23,662 nucleotides of DNA from Bacilli bacterium (GTDB taxonomy: Bacteria > Bacillota_I > Bacilli_A > RF39 > UBA660). How positions within the stretch are numbered: the first letter of the stretch is position 1; every line of letters begins with the position of its first letter. A program made the translations under genes and the position numbers. This document shows positions 15,051-23,249 of this stretch, piece by piece. The stretch spans positions 1 to 23,662 of the forward strand of contig CAAGHO010000003.1 of the NCBI GenBank assembly GCA_900769695.1. Direction: 5' to 3'. Below the pieces are notes generated by a model, which saw only the letters and a program-made list of their open reading frames with translations, was not told the origin of the DNA and made no database searches.

Positions 15051-15569
15051 ATGGCATATTTAAAACCAGATATTTATAAACAAAGTATATTTGATATAGA
15101 CTATAAAAAATTATTAAAATCTAATATAAAATGTCTTGTTTTTGATTTAGATAATACTTTAGGTTTAATAGACGAAGAGTATTGTCCAGATAAAACAAAA
15201 AAACTTATTAAAAAATTAAAAAAAGATTTTTTAGTAATTATTATTTCTAATAATACAGAAAAAAGAATCGCCAAATATAAAAATGAATTAGAACTAGATG
15301 CTGTTTCATTTGCGATGAAACCTTTTACTGTGGGATTAGGAAAAATTAAAAAACGTTATAATTTAGAAAAAAATGAAATGTTAATGATAGGAGATCAATT
15401 AGTAACTGATATCTTATCAGGAAAATTATTTGGTATTAAAACAGCTTTAGTAGAACCACTTGGTAAAAAAGATTTAAAAATAACAAGTTTAAATAGAAAA
15501 ATAGAAAATAATATAATAGATAAATATAAGAAAAAAGGTATTTTTGAAAGAGGAAAGTATTATGAGTAG
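15051..15569 (+). CDS. yqeG: YqeG-family HAD-type phosphatase
   Basis: 172 residues with AGGTGA at 15039-15044. HAD motif I is FDLDNTLG (about 31-38), motif II is IISNN (about 65-69), the motif III lysine lies in the MKPF region, and motif IV is MIGDQLVTD (about 111-119). The L-x-P-x-I/x-Y start fits YqeG, a HAD subfamily IIIA protein related to mitochondrial PGP phosphatases. It probably hydrolyses a phosphate ester such as phosphatidylglycerophosphate; this is not shown for the present protein. It overlaps yqeH by 8 bases, the gene order known from Bacillus subtilis. Confidence 0.9.
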   Translation: MAYLKPDIYKQSIFDIDYKKLLKSNIKCLVFDLDNTLGLIDEEYCPDKTKKLIKKLKKDFLVIIISNNTEKRIAKYKNELELDAVSFAMKPFTVGLGKIKKRYNLEKNEMLMIGDQLVTDILSGKLFGIKTALVEPLGKKDLKITSLNRKIENNIIDKYKKKGIFERGKYYE

Positions 15570-16575
15570 TGAGATAAAAAAATGTAGTGGCTGTGGGGTT
15601 AGTCTTCAAGATGATAACATGCTTCAAGAAGGGTATACAACTAGTTTAGAAAATGATATTTGTCAAAGATGTTTTAGAATGAAAAACTATGGTGAATATC
15701 AAGTGGTTGCTAAATCTAATGAAGAATATTTAGAAATATTAAAAGGAGTAGGACAAACTAAGGATTTAGTTTTATACGTTACTGATTTACTAAATCTAGA
15801 AGAAGATATTTTAAAGATAAGAGAATATATTAAAAATAAAATTATTTTAGTTTTAAATAAAAGAGATATTCTTCCTAAAAGTATCAAAGAAGAAAAATTA
15901 GTTGAATATTTCAAAGAAAATGATACTTTTTTTGAAGAAGTTATTGTTGTTAGTGTCGAGAAAAACTTTAATATAGATTATTTACTAAAAAGAATTAAAA
16001 GTCTTCAAACTAGTAAAAATGTCTATGTAGTAGGACATACTAATGCTGGTAAATCAACATTAATCAATAAACTAATTAAGAACTACTCAACATCAAATGA
16101 TAAAGAATTAACAATGTCACCATTACCATCAACAACACTAGATACAGTAGAAATAGAAATTAATGATTACTTAACACTAATTGATACTCCAGGTCTTGTA
16201 GATATGTCCTCTATAGTTAACTATATTGATCCTAAGATGTTAAAGAAAATAAGTCCTAAAAAAGAAATTAAACCAAGGACATATCAATTAAGAAAGAATC
16301 AAAGTTTAGTAATAGAAGATATTGTTAGAATTGATTATAAAGAAGGAGAAAAGAATAGTTTTACTTTATTTATATCTAATGATTTAAAAGTAAAAAGATT
16401 TATTAATCCAAAACATGAAGACTTAAAAGAAAAAAATAAAACCACTTATGAGGTTAAATACGATTCTGATTTAGTCATAAATGGTTTAGGATTTGTAAAA
16501 ATTGTTAATAAGGGAGTTATAGATGTTTATATTGATAAAAATATTAAAACATTTATACGTCAATCACTTATTTAA
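15562..16575 (+). CDS. yqeH: Ribosome biogenesis GTPase YqeH
   Basis: 337 residues from ATG 15562, preceded by AGAGGAAAG inside yqeG; an in-frame TTG at 15544 is less likely. An N-terminal zinc finger has C-x-x-C (CSGCGVSLQ) and CQRCFRMKNY. The GTPase domain is circularly permuted: G4 (LNKRD, about 98-102) comes before G1 (GHTNAGKST, about 160-168) and G3 (DTPG), the pattern of the YqeH/YlqF/RsgA group. The C-terminal ~110 residues form the RNA/protein-binding part. It assists assembly of the small ribosomal subunit in Bacillus. It follows yqeG with overlapping reading frames. Its 3' end overlaps the opposite-strand gene by 12 bases. Confidence 0.93.
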   Translation: MSSEIKKCSGCGVSLQDDNMLQEGYTTSLENDICQRCFRMKNYGEYQVVAKSNEEYLEILKGVGQTKDLVLYVTDLLNLEEDILKIREYIKNKIILVLNKRDILPKSIKEEKLVEYFKENDTFFEEVIVVSVEKNFNIDYLLKRIKSLQTSKNVYVVGHTNAGKSTLINKLIKNYSTSNDKELTMSPLPSTTLDTVEIEINDYLTLIDTPGLVDMSSIVNYIDPKMLKKISPKKEIKPRTYQLRKNQSLVIEDIVRIDYKEGEKNSFTLFISNDLKVKRFINPKHEDLKEKNKTTYEVKYDSDLVINGLGFVKIVNKGVIDVYIDKNIKTFIRQSLI

Positions 16576-17082
16576 AATATTAATTCCATATTTATTACTT
16601 TCTGTATCTAAAAATAAGAAAATTTTAGGTGGGTAGTATGTGAAAATAATAAATAAAAATAAATTAATGATAAGTAGTATAGCACTAATAAGATTTAAAG
16701 ATCTATAGTGCTTTTTTGTTGAAATTTTACTTACAATAATTTCACTTATAAATATAGATATATATAGTACTATTAAAGTTACAATCATAATTTCTCCAAA
16801 CATAAATCTAAGAGGTAAGTATAATATTAATAAAATTATAATGGTTGCCATACTTCTTATATAAGTTTTTAAGAAAGTATTTTTTTCTTTTTTTAATGCA
16901 TCATATATAAAACTAAATAATACCGTTGCTGAAAAAATCATCTTTAAATGTTCCCAAATACTTTCATTTACAGGGAAAAATAAACTTGTTATGAAGTTTG
17001 GTATAAAATTATAGATAAAATGAAAGATAGAACAAAGTATAAAAATAATTGTTGTATTAAGAATTAATTTTTTATAATTCAT
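16564..17082 (-). CDS. DUF6512-family membrane protein
   Basis: 172 residues with five or six hydrophobic helices (about 7-30, 48-68, 78-110, 112-125, 133-158). The segment FFPVNESIWEHLKMIF (about 35-50), between the first two helices, is the conserved feature of a Firmicutes membrane family of unknown function. It converges on yqeH and the last 12 bases of the two genes overlap. No substrate or enzymatic motif is seen; function cannot be assigned. Confidence 0.7.
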   Translation of the reverse strand: MNYKKLILNTTIIFILCSIFHFIYNFIPNFITSLFFPVNESIWEHLKMIFSATVLFSFIYDALKKEKNTFLKTYIRSMATIIILLILYLPLRFMFGEIMIVTLIVLYISIFISEIIVSKISTKKHYRSLNLISAILLIINLFLFIIFTYYPPKIFLFLDTESNKYGINILNK

Positions 17083-17141
17083 AATTAATCACCTATTAAT
17101 AGTATAGATATAAAAATTGAATTTATTCTTATACAAAATAT

Positions 17142-17167
17142 AAAAAAATAAACATAATTAATATGCT
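17142..17167 (-). terminator. Possible weak terminator after sspI
   Basis: On the minus strand AGCATA (17167-17162) can pair with TATGTT (17156-17151), including one G-T pair, followed by a T-rich run (17150-17142). The stem is short. Confidence 0.35.
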
Positions 17168-17391
17168 TATTCATCTTTATTATTTTCGCCTTGATTGACT
17201 CTTTCTTTTATAATTTGAAGCATTTGATTTTTTAAACTTTGATCTGCACCTTGCCATACTATTTCAAAAAACACTCCCATTCCTGGTAATGTTACTTCAT
17301 CATTTGATTCGATAGATTCATTGATAGCACTTTGTAAACTATCGTAATCATCACCTTTAAAATTATTAATTATATGTTCTCTTATACTCAT
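17167..17391 (-). CDS. sspI: Small acid-soluble spore protein, SspI type
   Basis: 74 residues. The core LPGMGVFFEIVWQGAD (about 36-51), with the following LKNQMLQIIK, is a close match to SspI of Bacillus (LPGLGVLFEVIWQ type); the N-terminal RxHIINNFKG region also fits. SspI is a minor spore-core protein made in the forespore under sigma-G. GAGGAGA precedes the start on the minus strand. Upstream, a TGTATA and CACTATA pair at 18-base spacing weakly resembles a sigma-G promoter. Some clostridial and bacillar genomes annotate this family as a general spore protein. Its presence supports a spore-forming host. Confidence 0.9.
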   Translation of the reverse strand: MSIREHIINNFKGDDYDSLQSAINESIESNDEVTLPGMGVFFEIVWQGADQSLKNQMLQIIKERVNQGENNKDE

Positions 17392-17525
17392 AATATCATC
17401 TCCTCTAACTATATAGTGATAATATATTTAAAAATTTATACAAAATAATTTAGTTTTTTTTATTGTCTTGTTTGTTATTAGATAGTTTTTGTTAAAAAAC
17501 AAAAATAATCCAAAATTTTTATCTA

Positions 17526-17554
17526 TTGACAGAAAGTGATTTATATAGTATAAT
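17526..17554 (+). promoter_or_regulatory. Consensus sigma-A promoter of the CpsC-CpsD-CpsB operon
   Basis: TTGACA (17526-17531), a 17-base spacer and TATAAT (17549-17554): a perfect match to the vegetative consensus. It implies strong expression unless a repressor acts. Confidence 0.9.
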
Positions 17555-17578
17555 ATGCGCTAATTAAAGGGGGATATT

Positions 17579-18259
17579 ATGGAAGAAATTAATCTAGCGG
17601 AATTATTTAAATTCTTTATTTCAAAAATTAAATTTATTGCAATAGCAACAGTAGCTTGCTTGGTTTTAGGGCTTGTTTATGTTGGTTTTATTATAACACC
17701 AATGTATCATAGTTCAACCACGCTTATATTAGTTGGTGGTAATGATAACCAAAATTCTACAACAACTCAAAATGATATAAATTTAAATAAAAATTTAGTA
17801 TCAACATATAGTGAAATTGTTAAATCAAGAACAGTGTTACAACAAGTAATTGATAAACTTAAATTAGATAAATCAATAACAGATTTATCTAAGAATATAA
17901 CTGTTTCATCTGTAGAAAATACTGAAATTATTAAAATCCAAGTATCAAATGAGGACAATAAAGTTGCAAAAAAGATAGCAACAACAACAGCAGATGTATT
18001 TATTAAAGAGGTTAAAAATATTTATAATTTAACTAATGTATCTGTAATAGATAAGGCGAGTTTAGAAACTAATCCTTATAATATTAATTATGTTAAGCAA
18101 TTATTAATTGCAGGATTAATTGGATTTGTCTTAAGTTCTTTAGTAGTATTTTTAATTTTCTATTTTGATACTACAATCAAATCTTCTAAAGATATAGAAG
18201 AAAAATTAGGATTACCTGTTATTGGTAATATTACATTAATTGATAAGAAGGGGGAATAA
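17579..18259 (+). CDS. Chain-length/kinase-activator membrane protein (Wzz domain, CpsC/YveK type)
   Basis: 226 residues with AAAGGGGG at 17566-17573. The pattern is that of the polysaccharide co-polymerase family: an N-terminal cytoplasmic stretch (EINLAELFKFFISKIKFI), a first membrane helix (about 18-40), an extracellular domain with a Ser/Thr-Asn-rich part and helices, then a second helix (about 178-202) and a short cytoplasmic tail ending near GLPVIGNITLI, the part that activates the partner kinase. It controls the chain length of exported polysaccharide with CpsD. The three genes are adjacent with 2-base gaps. The missing polymerase and transferases must lie elsewhere. Confidence 0.9.
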   Translation: MEEINLAELFKFFISKIKFIAIATVACLVLGLVYVGFIITPMYHSSTTLILVGGNDNQNSTTTQNDINLNKNLVSTYSEIVKSRTVLQQVIDKLKLDKSITDLSKNITVSSVENTEIIKIQVSNEDNKVAKKIATTTADVFIKEVKNIYNLTNVSVIDKASLETNPYNINYVKQLLIAGLIGFVLSSLVVFLIFYFDTTIKSSKDIEEKLGLPVIGNITLIDKKGE

Positions 18260-18261
18260 AA

Positions 18262-18942
18262 ATGAATAAAGAAGAATTAGTAGTTAATTACAGCCCAAAA
18301 TCATCATTTAGTGAATCAATAAAAACAGTGCGTACAAATTTACAATTTTCACTTGTAAATAAAGATATAAAAACAATTCTTTTAACTTCACCAGAACCTG
18401 GAGATGGAAAGAGTTTTGTTTCAGCAAATTTAGCAATAGCTTTTACTCAAGAAAATAAAAAAGTTTTAATAATAGATGCTGATTTAAGAAAAGGACGTCA
18501 ACATAGAATTTTTAAAGTTCATAATGATAAATCAAGGGGATATTCGAATTTAATTTTATCTTCTAAAGATGATAATACTTTAAATAAATTTATTGTTCCT
18601 ACAGAAGTTAAAAATCTTGATTTATTGCCAACAGGTGCTTTTCCACCTAATCCATCAGAATTATTGTTATCAAGTAATAATAAGGAATTAATGGATAAAT
18701 TAAGAGAAATGTATGATATTATTATTGTTGATTGTGCTCCTGTATTAGGGTTAAATGATGCTTTAGTAATGACTAGATTTACAGATATTAATATTGTTGT
18801 TGTTACTAAGAGAAAAACAAAGATGGAATCACTTGAAGAAGTTAAGAAAAACTTTGAAAAGGTCGGAGCTAAAGTAAATGGCGTTATTCTAAATAAAGTA
18901 AAACAAAAAGATATTTCTTATTATGGATACTATGGAGAATAA
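18262..18942 (+). CDS. BY-type tyrosine kinase (CpsD/CapB/YveL type)
   Basis: 226 residues. Walker A is SPEPGDGKS (about 42-50), Walker A' is LIIDADLRKGRQ (about 71-82) and Walker B is IIIVDCAP (about 152-159). The C-terminal tyrosine cluster ISYYGYYGE supplies the autophosphorylation sites. It is a bacterial tyrosine kinase that works with its membrane partner encoded just upstream and whose phosphorylation cycle steers capsule or exopolysaccharide assembly; other proteins may also be substrates. It is separated from the neighbours by 2-base gaps, so it is operonic. Confidence 0.93.
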   Translation: MNKEELVVNYSPKSSFSESIKTVRTNLQFSLVNKDIKTILLTSPEPGDGKSFVSANLAIAFTQENKKVLIIDADLRKGRQHRIFKVHNDKSRGYSNLILSSKDDNTLNKFIVPTEVKNLDLLPTGAFPPNPSELLLSSNNKELMDKLREMYDIIIVDCAPVLGLNDALVMTRFTDINIVVVTKRKTKMESLEEVKKNFEKVGAKVNGVILNKVKQKDISYYGYYGE

Positions 18943-18944
18943 AA

Positions 18945-19649
18945 ATGCTTGATATACATTCTCATATTTTATATGGAATAGATGATGGGGCTAGATCAAA
19001 AGAAGAATCAATTGAATTACTTAGATATTTAGAAAAGCAGGGAGTAGAAAAAATAATTGTTACACCTCACTATATTGAAAACACTTTATATGAAGCAACT
19101 GTAGCAAAAAAGAAAAAACTTATTAAAGATTTAGAAAATGAAACAAGTATCAAATTGTACATTGGAAATGAAGTCTATTTTTCAGATAAAACATTAAAAC
19201 TATTAAAGGCAAAGAAACTTTCTTGTTTAAACGATTCTAGATATCTATTAATAGAACTTCCAATGTCTAGTAAAATTAAGGATCTAGATGAAATGGTTTT
19301 TGATTTAACAATAAGTGGTATAATACCAATTATTGCTCATCCAGAAAGATATTCTTATGTGCAAAAAGATATTAAATATTTAGATAAGTTAAAAGATTCT
19401 GGAGCTTTATTTCAATCAAATTATGGAAGTTTAACTGGAAATTATGGAAAAAAAGCAGAGAAAACAATAAAAAAACTCTTAAAAAATGGTTATGTTAGTT
19501 TCATGGGTACGGATATACATCATATAGATCATCCTATTGATATAAATACAGCAACTAAAAAGTTAAGAAAAATAGTAAAAAGTGATAGTATAGTAGAAGA
19601 TATTACTATTAATAATATTCAAAAAGTAATTGATAATTTTGAGATATAA
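18945..19649 (+). CDS. PHP-type protein tyrosine phosphatase (CpsB/YwqE type)
   Basis: 234 residues. Metal-binding motifs of the PHP family: DIHSHILYGIDDGA (3-16), VTPHYIENT (about 39-47), GNEVYF (about 73-78), AHPERYSY (about 131-138) and GTDIHH (about 189-194). The enzyme is manganese dependent and removes phosphate from the tyrosine tail of CpsD, closing the cycle. It is the last gene of the trio, and a terminator follows at once. Confidence 0.93.
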   Translation: MLDIHSHILYGIDDGARSKEESIELLRYLEKQGVEKIIVTPHYIENTLYEATVAKKKKLIKDLENETSIKLYIGNEVYFSDKTLKLLKAKKLSCLNDSRYLLIELPMSSKIKDLDEMVFDLTISGIIPIIAHPERYSYVQKDIKYLDKLKDSGALFQSNYGSLTGNYGKKAEKTIKKLLKNGYVSFMGTDIHHIDHPIDINTATKKLRKIVKSDSIVEDITINNIQKVIDNFEI

Positions 19650-19676
19650 GAAAGGTTTTAAAATCTTTCTTTTTTT
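19649..19676 (+). terminator. Terminator of the CpsC-CpsD-CpsB operon
   Basis: AGAAAGGTT (19649-19657) pairs with AATCTTTCT (19662-19670), one G-T pair, 4-base loop; T-run to 19676. Confidence 0.85.
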
Positions 19677-19678
19677 GT

Positions 19679-19707
19679 TTTACAAATATATTTTGTTTTG
19701 TTATAAT
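19679..19707 (+). promoter_or_regulatory. Sigma-A promoter of the unknown 234-residue gene
   Basis: TTTACA (19679-19684), a 17-base spacer and TATAAT (19702-19707), directly behind the previous terminator and 31 bases before the start codon. Confidence 0.7.
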
Positions 19708-19737
19708 TGTTATGAGAATAAAAAATGGGTGATAATG

Positions 19738-20442
19738 ATGCGAACTACAGATATTAAAAACATATCTATAAGCAAAGACAAATTAGATAAGTTAAAAGAT
19801 AAAAAAGAAATATTAGCAATATCTGTTGCTTTAGCATCAGGTTTAGCTTTTAAAGATAAACTTTTTTCTTTTTATGAAGTAATTGCCAAAGAATTATTAG
19901 AAATTTTTGATAATGATTTACTTGAAGATATAGAATTAAATAAATTTAATGATAACTATATTAGAATAATAATTGATAATAATAGTATTTATTTTAATAA
20001 GAGTAACTTATTTTTAAATACATATGAGTTAGTAGATGTAAAAAACTTTTTAAAACAAAACTTAATTATTATAGAGAATAAGATTCTACCTATATTTTTA
20101 ACTTCTGATGAAAAATTAATATTGTTTAAAAATTTGACAAAAGAAGAAATAGAAGTGGTTAATAGAAATTATAATAAGCAGGAATTAAACTCAAATAAAT
20201 TTTTATTAAATTTAAAAAAAGAAGAAGAAACAAAATTAATTAATATACTTACTAAGGCAAATTATTTCTCAATGTCTATATATGATTATGTAAAAATAAT
20301 GGCTACAGGAGATTATGTTTTTGATTTTGATGCTAATGATAAAAAAATAAAGTACTTTCAAACTACATATTATAATTATATATTAGAAATTGGAACATAT
20401 ATTTCTAATATAATAGAAAGGTATTTAATAAATAAGCAATAG
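19738..20442 (+). CDS. Unrecognised soluble protein
   Basis: 234 residues. ATG 19738 (or ATG 19735) follows GGGTGAT at 19727-19733; the longer frame from 19630 overlaps the terminator and promoter and is not used. There is no membrane helix or signal peptide. The composition is rich in Lys, Asn, Ile and Leu. The N-terminal part (about 1-60) is helical with ILAISVALASGLAFKDKLFSFYEV; a Lys/Glu-rich helix lies around 180-195; and a C-terminal helical stretch ends IGTYISNIIERYLINK. I do not recognise a family or motif. It has its own promoter and terminator, so it is a single-gene unit and probably a real gene. Confidence 0.65.
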   Translation: MRTTDIKNISISKDKLDKLKDKKEILAISVALASGLAFKDKLFSFYEVIAKELLEIFDNDLLEDIELNKFNDNYIRIIIDNNSIYFNKSNLFLNTYELVDVKNFLKQNLIIIENKILPIFLTSDEKLILFKNLTKEEIEVVNRNYNKQELNSNKFLLNLKKEEETKLINILTKANYFSMSIYDYVKIMATGDYVFDFDANDKKIKYFQTTYYNYILEIGTYISNIIERYLINKQ

Positions 20443-20459
20443 ACCATGATGGTCTTTTT
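20441..20459 (+). terminator. Terminator after the unknown gene
   Basis: AGACC (20441-20445) and GGTCT (20451-20455) with loop ATGAT, then T-rich sequence. The stem overlaps the stop codon. Confidence 0.75.
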
Positions 20460-20513
20460 CTTTGTAAAGTTATGTCTAAATTTTGGTGTTTTGGACTATT
20501 ATTTATATAATTG

Positions 20514-20522
20514 TGATATAAT
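20514..20522 (+). promoter_or_regulatory. Extended -10 promoter of mraY
   Basis: TGATATAAT, a full extended -10, with only a poor, long-spaced -35 (TTGGAC, 20491-20496). Confidence 0.5.
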
Positions 20523-20549
20523 ATTACAAGAGAAATGGAGTGGAGCTAT

Positions 20550-21530
20550 ATGTTACTTTTGACAAAGGCTATTTTTGCTATTATGATAGGTTTTTTATTA
20601 TCATCAGTTTTAGGTCTTGTATTAGTACCTTTATTAAAAAAAATTAAGGTTCAACAAAAAATAAGTGTATTTGTTGCAGATACTCACAGAAAAAAAGATG
20701 GAACTCCTACTATGGGTGGGTTAATTTTTATTGTTCCAACGGTTGTGGCAACTTTAGGATTATTAATAACTGGTAAAATTCCTTACACATCAAACTTAGG
20801 AATAGTATTACTTGTTTTTATAGGATATGCTTTTATAGGTTTTTTAGATGACTTTTTATCAATAAAAAAACATAATAATGAAGGTTTAACTACTTATCAA
20901 AAATTATTCTTACAAGTTTTAATTGCAGTAGCATTCTTCTATATTTATATGGAAAGTGGTGGTCAAACATCCTGGGTTGTTGGGACTCTTCATATCGATA
21001 TTGAAATGGGCTGGTTATATGGACTTTTTATTTTATTTGTTTTAGTAGGAGCATCTAATGCAGTTAATTTAACAGATGGTTTGGATGGACTAGCAGGAGG
21101 TTTATCCGCAATAGCTTTTGTAGCATTTAGTTTAATTTCATTAATGGTTGGTTTTGAAGATATCGGAATATTTTCTTTAATACTAGTTGGTAGTATAGTA
21201 GGATTTTTAATTTATAATACACATCCTGCTAAGGTATTTATGGGAGATACTGGATCTCTTGCTTTAGGTGGAGTTATGGGAGCAATCGCAATCTTAACTC
21301 ATCGTGAGTTAACTCTTCTTGTAGTTGCGGGAATATTTGTTATCGAAACACTTAGTGTAATTATTCAAGTTTTCTGGGTTCAGGTATTTCATAAAAAATT
21401 ATTCTTAATGACACCTCTTCATCATCATTTTGAAAAACTTGGATGGGAAGAGACAGATATTGTAAAATTATTCTGGGTATTTGGCCTTATCTTAGCGATG
21501 GCTGGAATAATATTTGGAGTTTGGTTATAA
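20550..21530 (+). CDS. mraY: Phospho-N-acetylmuramoyl-pentapeptide transferase
   Basis: 326 residues from ATG 20550, with GTGGAG at 20540-20545; an in-frame ATG at 20535 would add five residues. Ten membrane helices are predicted. Diagnostic motifs are all present: KKDGTPTMGG (about 49-58), FLDDFLSIKK (about 93-102), NLTDGLDGLAGG (about 174-185), GDTGSLALGG (about 232-241) and TPLHHHFEKLGW. The enzyme moves phospho-MurNAc-pentapeptide from UDP to undecaprenyl phosphate, forming lipid I, the first membrane step of peptidoglycan synthesis. Unusually, none of the usual mur/fts neighbours is next to it. Confidence 0.97.
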   Translation: MLLLTKAIFAIMIGFLLSSVLGLVLVPLLKKIKVQQKISVFVADTHRKKDGTPTMGGLIFIVPTVVATLGLLITGKIPYTSNLGIVLLVFIGYAFIGFLDDFLSIKKHNNEGLTTYQKLFLQVLIAVAFFYIYMESGGQTSWVVGTLHIDIEMGWLYGLFILFVLVGASNAVNLTDGLDGLAGGLSAIAFVAFSLISLMVGFEDIGIFSLILVGSIVGFLIYNTHPAKVFMGDTGSLALGGVMGAIAILTHRELTLLVVAGIFVIETLSVIIQVFWVQVFHKKLFLMTPLHHHFEKLGWEETDIVKLFWVFGLILAMAGIIFGVWL

Positions 21531-21531
21531 T

Positions 21532-21557
21532 AAAAGTAGTTGTATAATTACTTTTTT
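21532..21557 (+). terminator. Hairpin terminator or attenuator between mraY and gpmI
   Basis: A 10-base stem, 21532-21541 with 21546-21555 (one G-T pair), 4-base loop. Its descending arm and the following two T make a run of six T. The short T tail suggests partial termination. Confidence 0.55.
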
Positions 21558-21573
21558 AAGTGGAGGTATATAT

Positions 21574-23160
21574 ATGAAAAATAGAGAAGTTGTGTTAGTT
21601 GTAATGGATGGAGTAGGTATAACAAAAGAAAGTTTTGGTAATGCAGTAAAGAACGCTAAAACACCAAATTTAGATAAGTTGATGAAAGATTATCCTAATA
21701 TACTTATTCATGCTCATGGTACTTATGTTGGTTTGCCTAGTAATGATGATATGGGAAATAGTGAAGTAGGGCATAATGCTTTAGGATGTGGACAAATATA
21801 TTCACAAGGAGCAAAATTAGTACAAGAATCAATTGCTTCAAAAGAAATATTTAATACAGAAACATGGAAGTCTTTAATTAAAAATACACTTGATAATAAT
21901 AGTACTCTTCATTTTATAGGACTATTATCAGATGGTAATGTTCATTCAAATATAAGTCATTTATTTGCTTTACTTGAAGAAGCTAAGAAAGAGCAAATAA
22001 AAAGAGTAAGAATTCATATTCTACTTGATGGTAGAGATGTTGAAGAAACTAGTGCTTTAAAGTATGTTCAAGCCTTAGAAGATGAAATTGCAAAACTTAA
22101 TGATAATAATTTTGATGCCAAAATTGCCAGTGGTGGGGGCAGAATGGTTATTACAATGGATCGTTATGAAGCTAATTGGCCGATGGTTGAAAAAGGATGG
22201 CATGCTCATGTTTTAGGTGATGGTAGAAAATTTAAGTCTGCAGTTGATGCTATTGAAACTTATAGAAATGAAAGTCATGTAATCGACCAAGATTTAGGTG
22301 AATTTGTTATTGTAGATGAAAATGAAGAACCAATTGGCGTAGTAGAAGATAATGATAGTGTAGTATTCTTTAATTTTAGAGGTGATCGTGCTATTGAACT
22401 TTCTAAAGCTTTTGATGAAGAAAATTTTGATAAATTTGATCGCGTGAGATATCCAAAAGTTTTTTACGCAGGAATGCTTCAATATGATGCTGATTTAAAG
22501 ATTCCTAGAAAATATTTAACAGAACCACCAAAGATAACAAATACATTAACAGAGGAATTAATTAAACACGGTATAAGAGAGTATGCAATTAGTGAAACTC
22601 AAAAGTTTGGACATGTTACATACTTCTGGAATGGTAATCGTACTGATAAATTTTCAGAAGAATTAGAAACATATGAAGAAGTTTCAAGTGATGTTATATC
22701 ATTTGATAAAAAACCAAAGATGAAAGCATATGAAATAACAGATAAATTAGTAGATGCTATAAAGTCAGAAAAGTATGATTTCTTAAGAGTTAATTTTCCT
22801 AACGGAGATATGGTTGGACATACTGGTAATTATGAAGCTACTATTGTTGGAGTTGAAGCGGTTGATGATAATTTAGGAAGAATCATGAAAGCTGTAGATG
22901 AAGTTAATGGAATTTTGCTTGTAATGGCAGATCATGGTAATGCTGAAGAAATGTATCAATTAAAAGATAAGAGTGTTAAAAAAGCAAAAACATCTCATAC
23001 AACTAATCCTGTTCCATTTATAATTTATGGAAAAGATATTAGTGATATAAAAATAAAGGACGGAGACTTTGGACTTGCAAATGTTGCTTCAACTGTAACT
23101 GACTTATTTGGAATAGAAAAAAATCCTAAATGGTTAGAATCAATTATCGAGAAAATTTAA
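21574..23160 (+). CDS. gpmI: 2,3-bisphosphoglycerate-independent phosphoglycerate mutase
   Basis: 528 residues from ATG 21574, with TGGAGGT at 21561-21567; the longer frame from 21514 runs back into mraY. Alkaline-phosphatase-superfamily motifs: VVMDGVG (about 9-15, metal Asp), NDDMGNSEVGHNALGCGQ (about 57-74, with phospho-Ser63), LDGRDV (about 153-158), GGGRMVITMDRYEANW (about 189-204), FFNFRGDR (about 268-275), MADHGNAEEM and SHTTNPVPFI. It interconverts 3- and 2-phosphoglycerate in glycolysis using two manganese ions, and is also needed in Bacillus sporulation and germination. No other glycolytic gene adjoins it. Confidence 0.96.
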   Translation: MKNREVVLVVMDGVGITKESFGNAVKNAKTPNLDKLMKDYPNILIHAHGTYVGLPSNDDMGNSEVGHNALGCGQIYSQGAKLVQESIASKEIFNTETWKSLIKNTLDNNSTLHFIGLLSDGNVHSNISHLFALLEEAKKEQIKRVRIHILLDGRDVEETSALKYVQALEDEIAKLNDNNFDAKIASGGGRMVITMDRYEANWPMVEKGWHAHVLGDGRKFKSAVDAIETYRNESHVIDQDLGEFVIVDENEEPIGVVEDNDSVVFFNFRGDRAIELSKAFDEENFDKFDRVRYPKVFYAGMLQYDADLKIPRKYLTEPPKITNTLTEELIKHGIREYAISETQKFGHVTYFWNGNRTDKFSEELETYEEVSSDVISFDKKPKMKAYEITDKLVDAIKSEKYDFLRVNFPNGDMVGHTGNYEATIVGVEAVDDNLGRIMKAVDEVNGILLVMADHGNAEEMYQLKDKSVKKAKTSHTTNPVPFIIYGKDISDIKIKDGDFGLANVASTVTDLFGIEKNPKWLESIIEKI

Positions 23161-23161
23161 G

Positions 23162-23192
23162 AAAAATCAGGTAAGAAATTGCTTGATTTTTT
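23162..23192 (+). terminator. Terminator after gpmI
   Basis: AAAAATCAGG (23162-23171) pairs with CTTGATTTTT (23182-23191), one G-T pair, loop of 10, then T. Confidence 0.8.
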
Positions 23193-23212
23193 GTATTCAC
23201 GATGGGTATAAT
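23183..23212 (+). promoter_or_regulatory. Probable promoter of the second DGR-target-like gene
   Basis: TTGATT (23183-23188), an 18-base spacer and TATAAT (23207-23212). The -35 overlaps the descending arm of the gpmI terminator. Confidence 0.5.
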
Positions 23213-23249
23213 AGTTTTAAATATAGTAGAATAGGAGCTATCTTGTATT

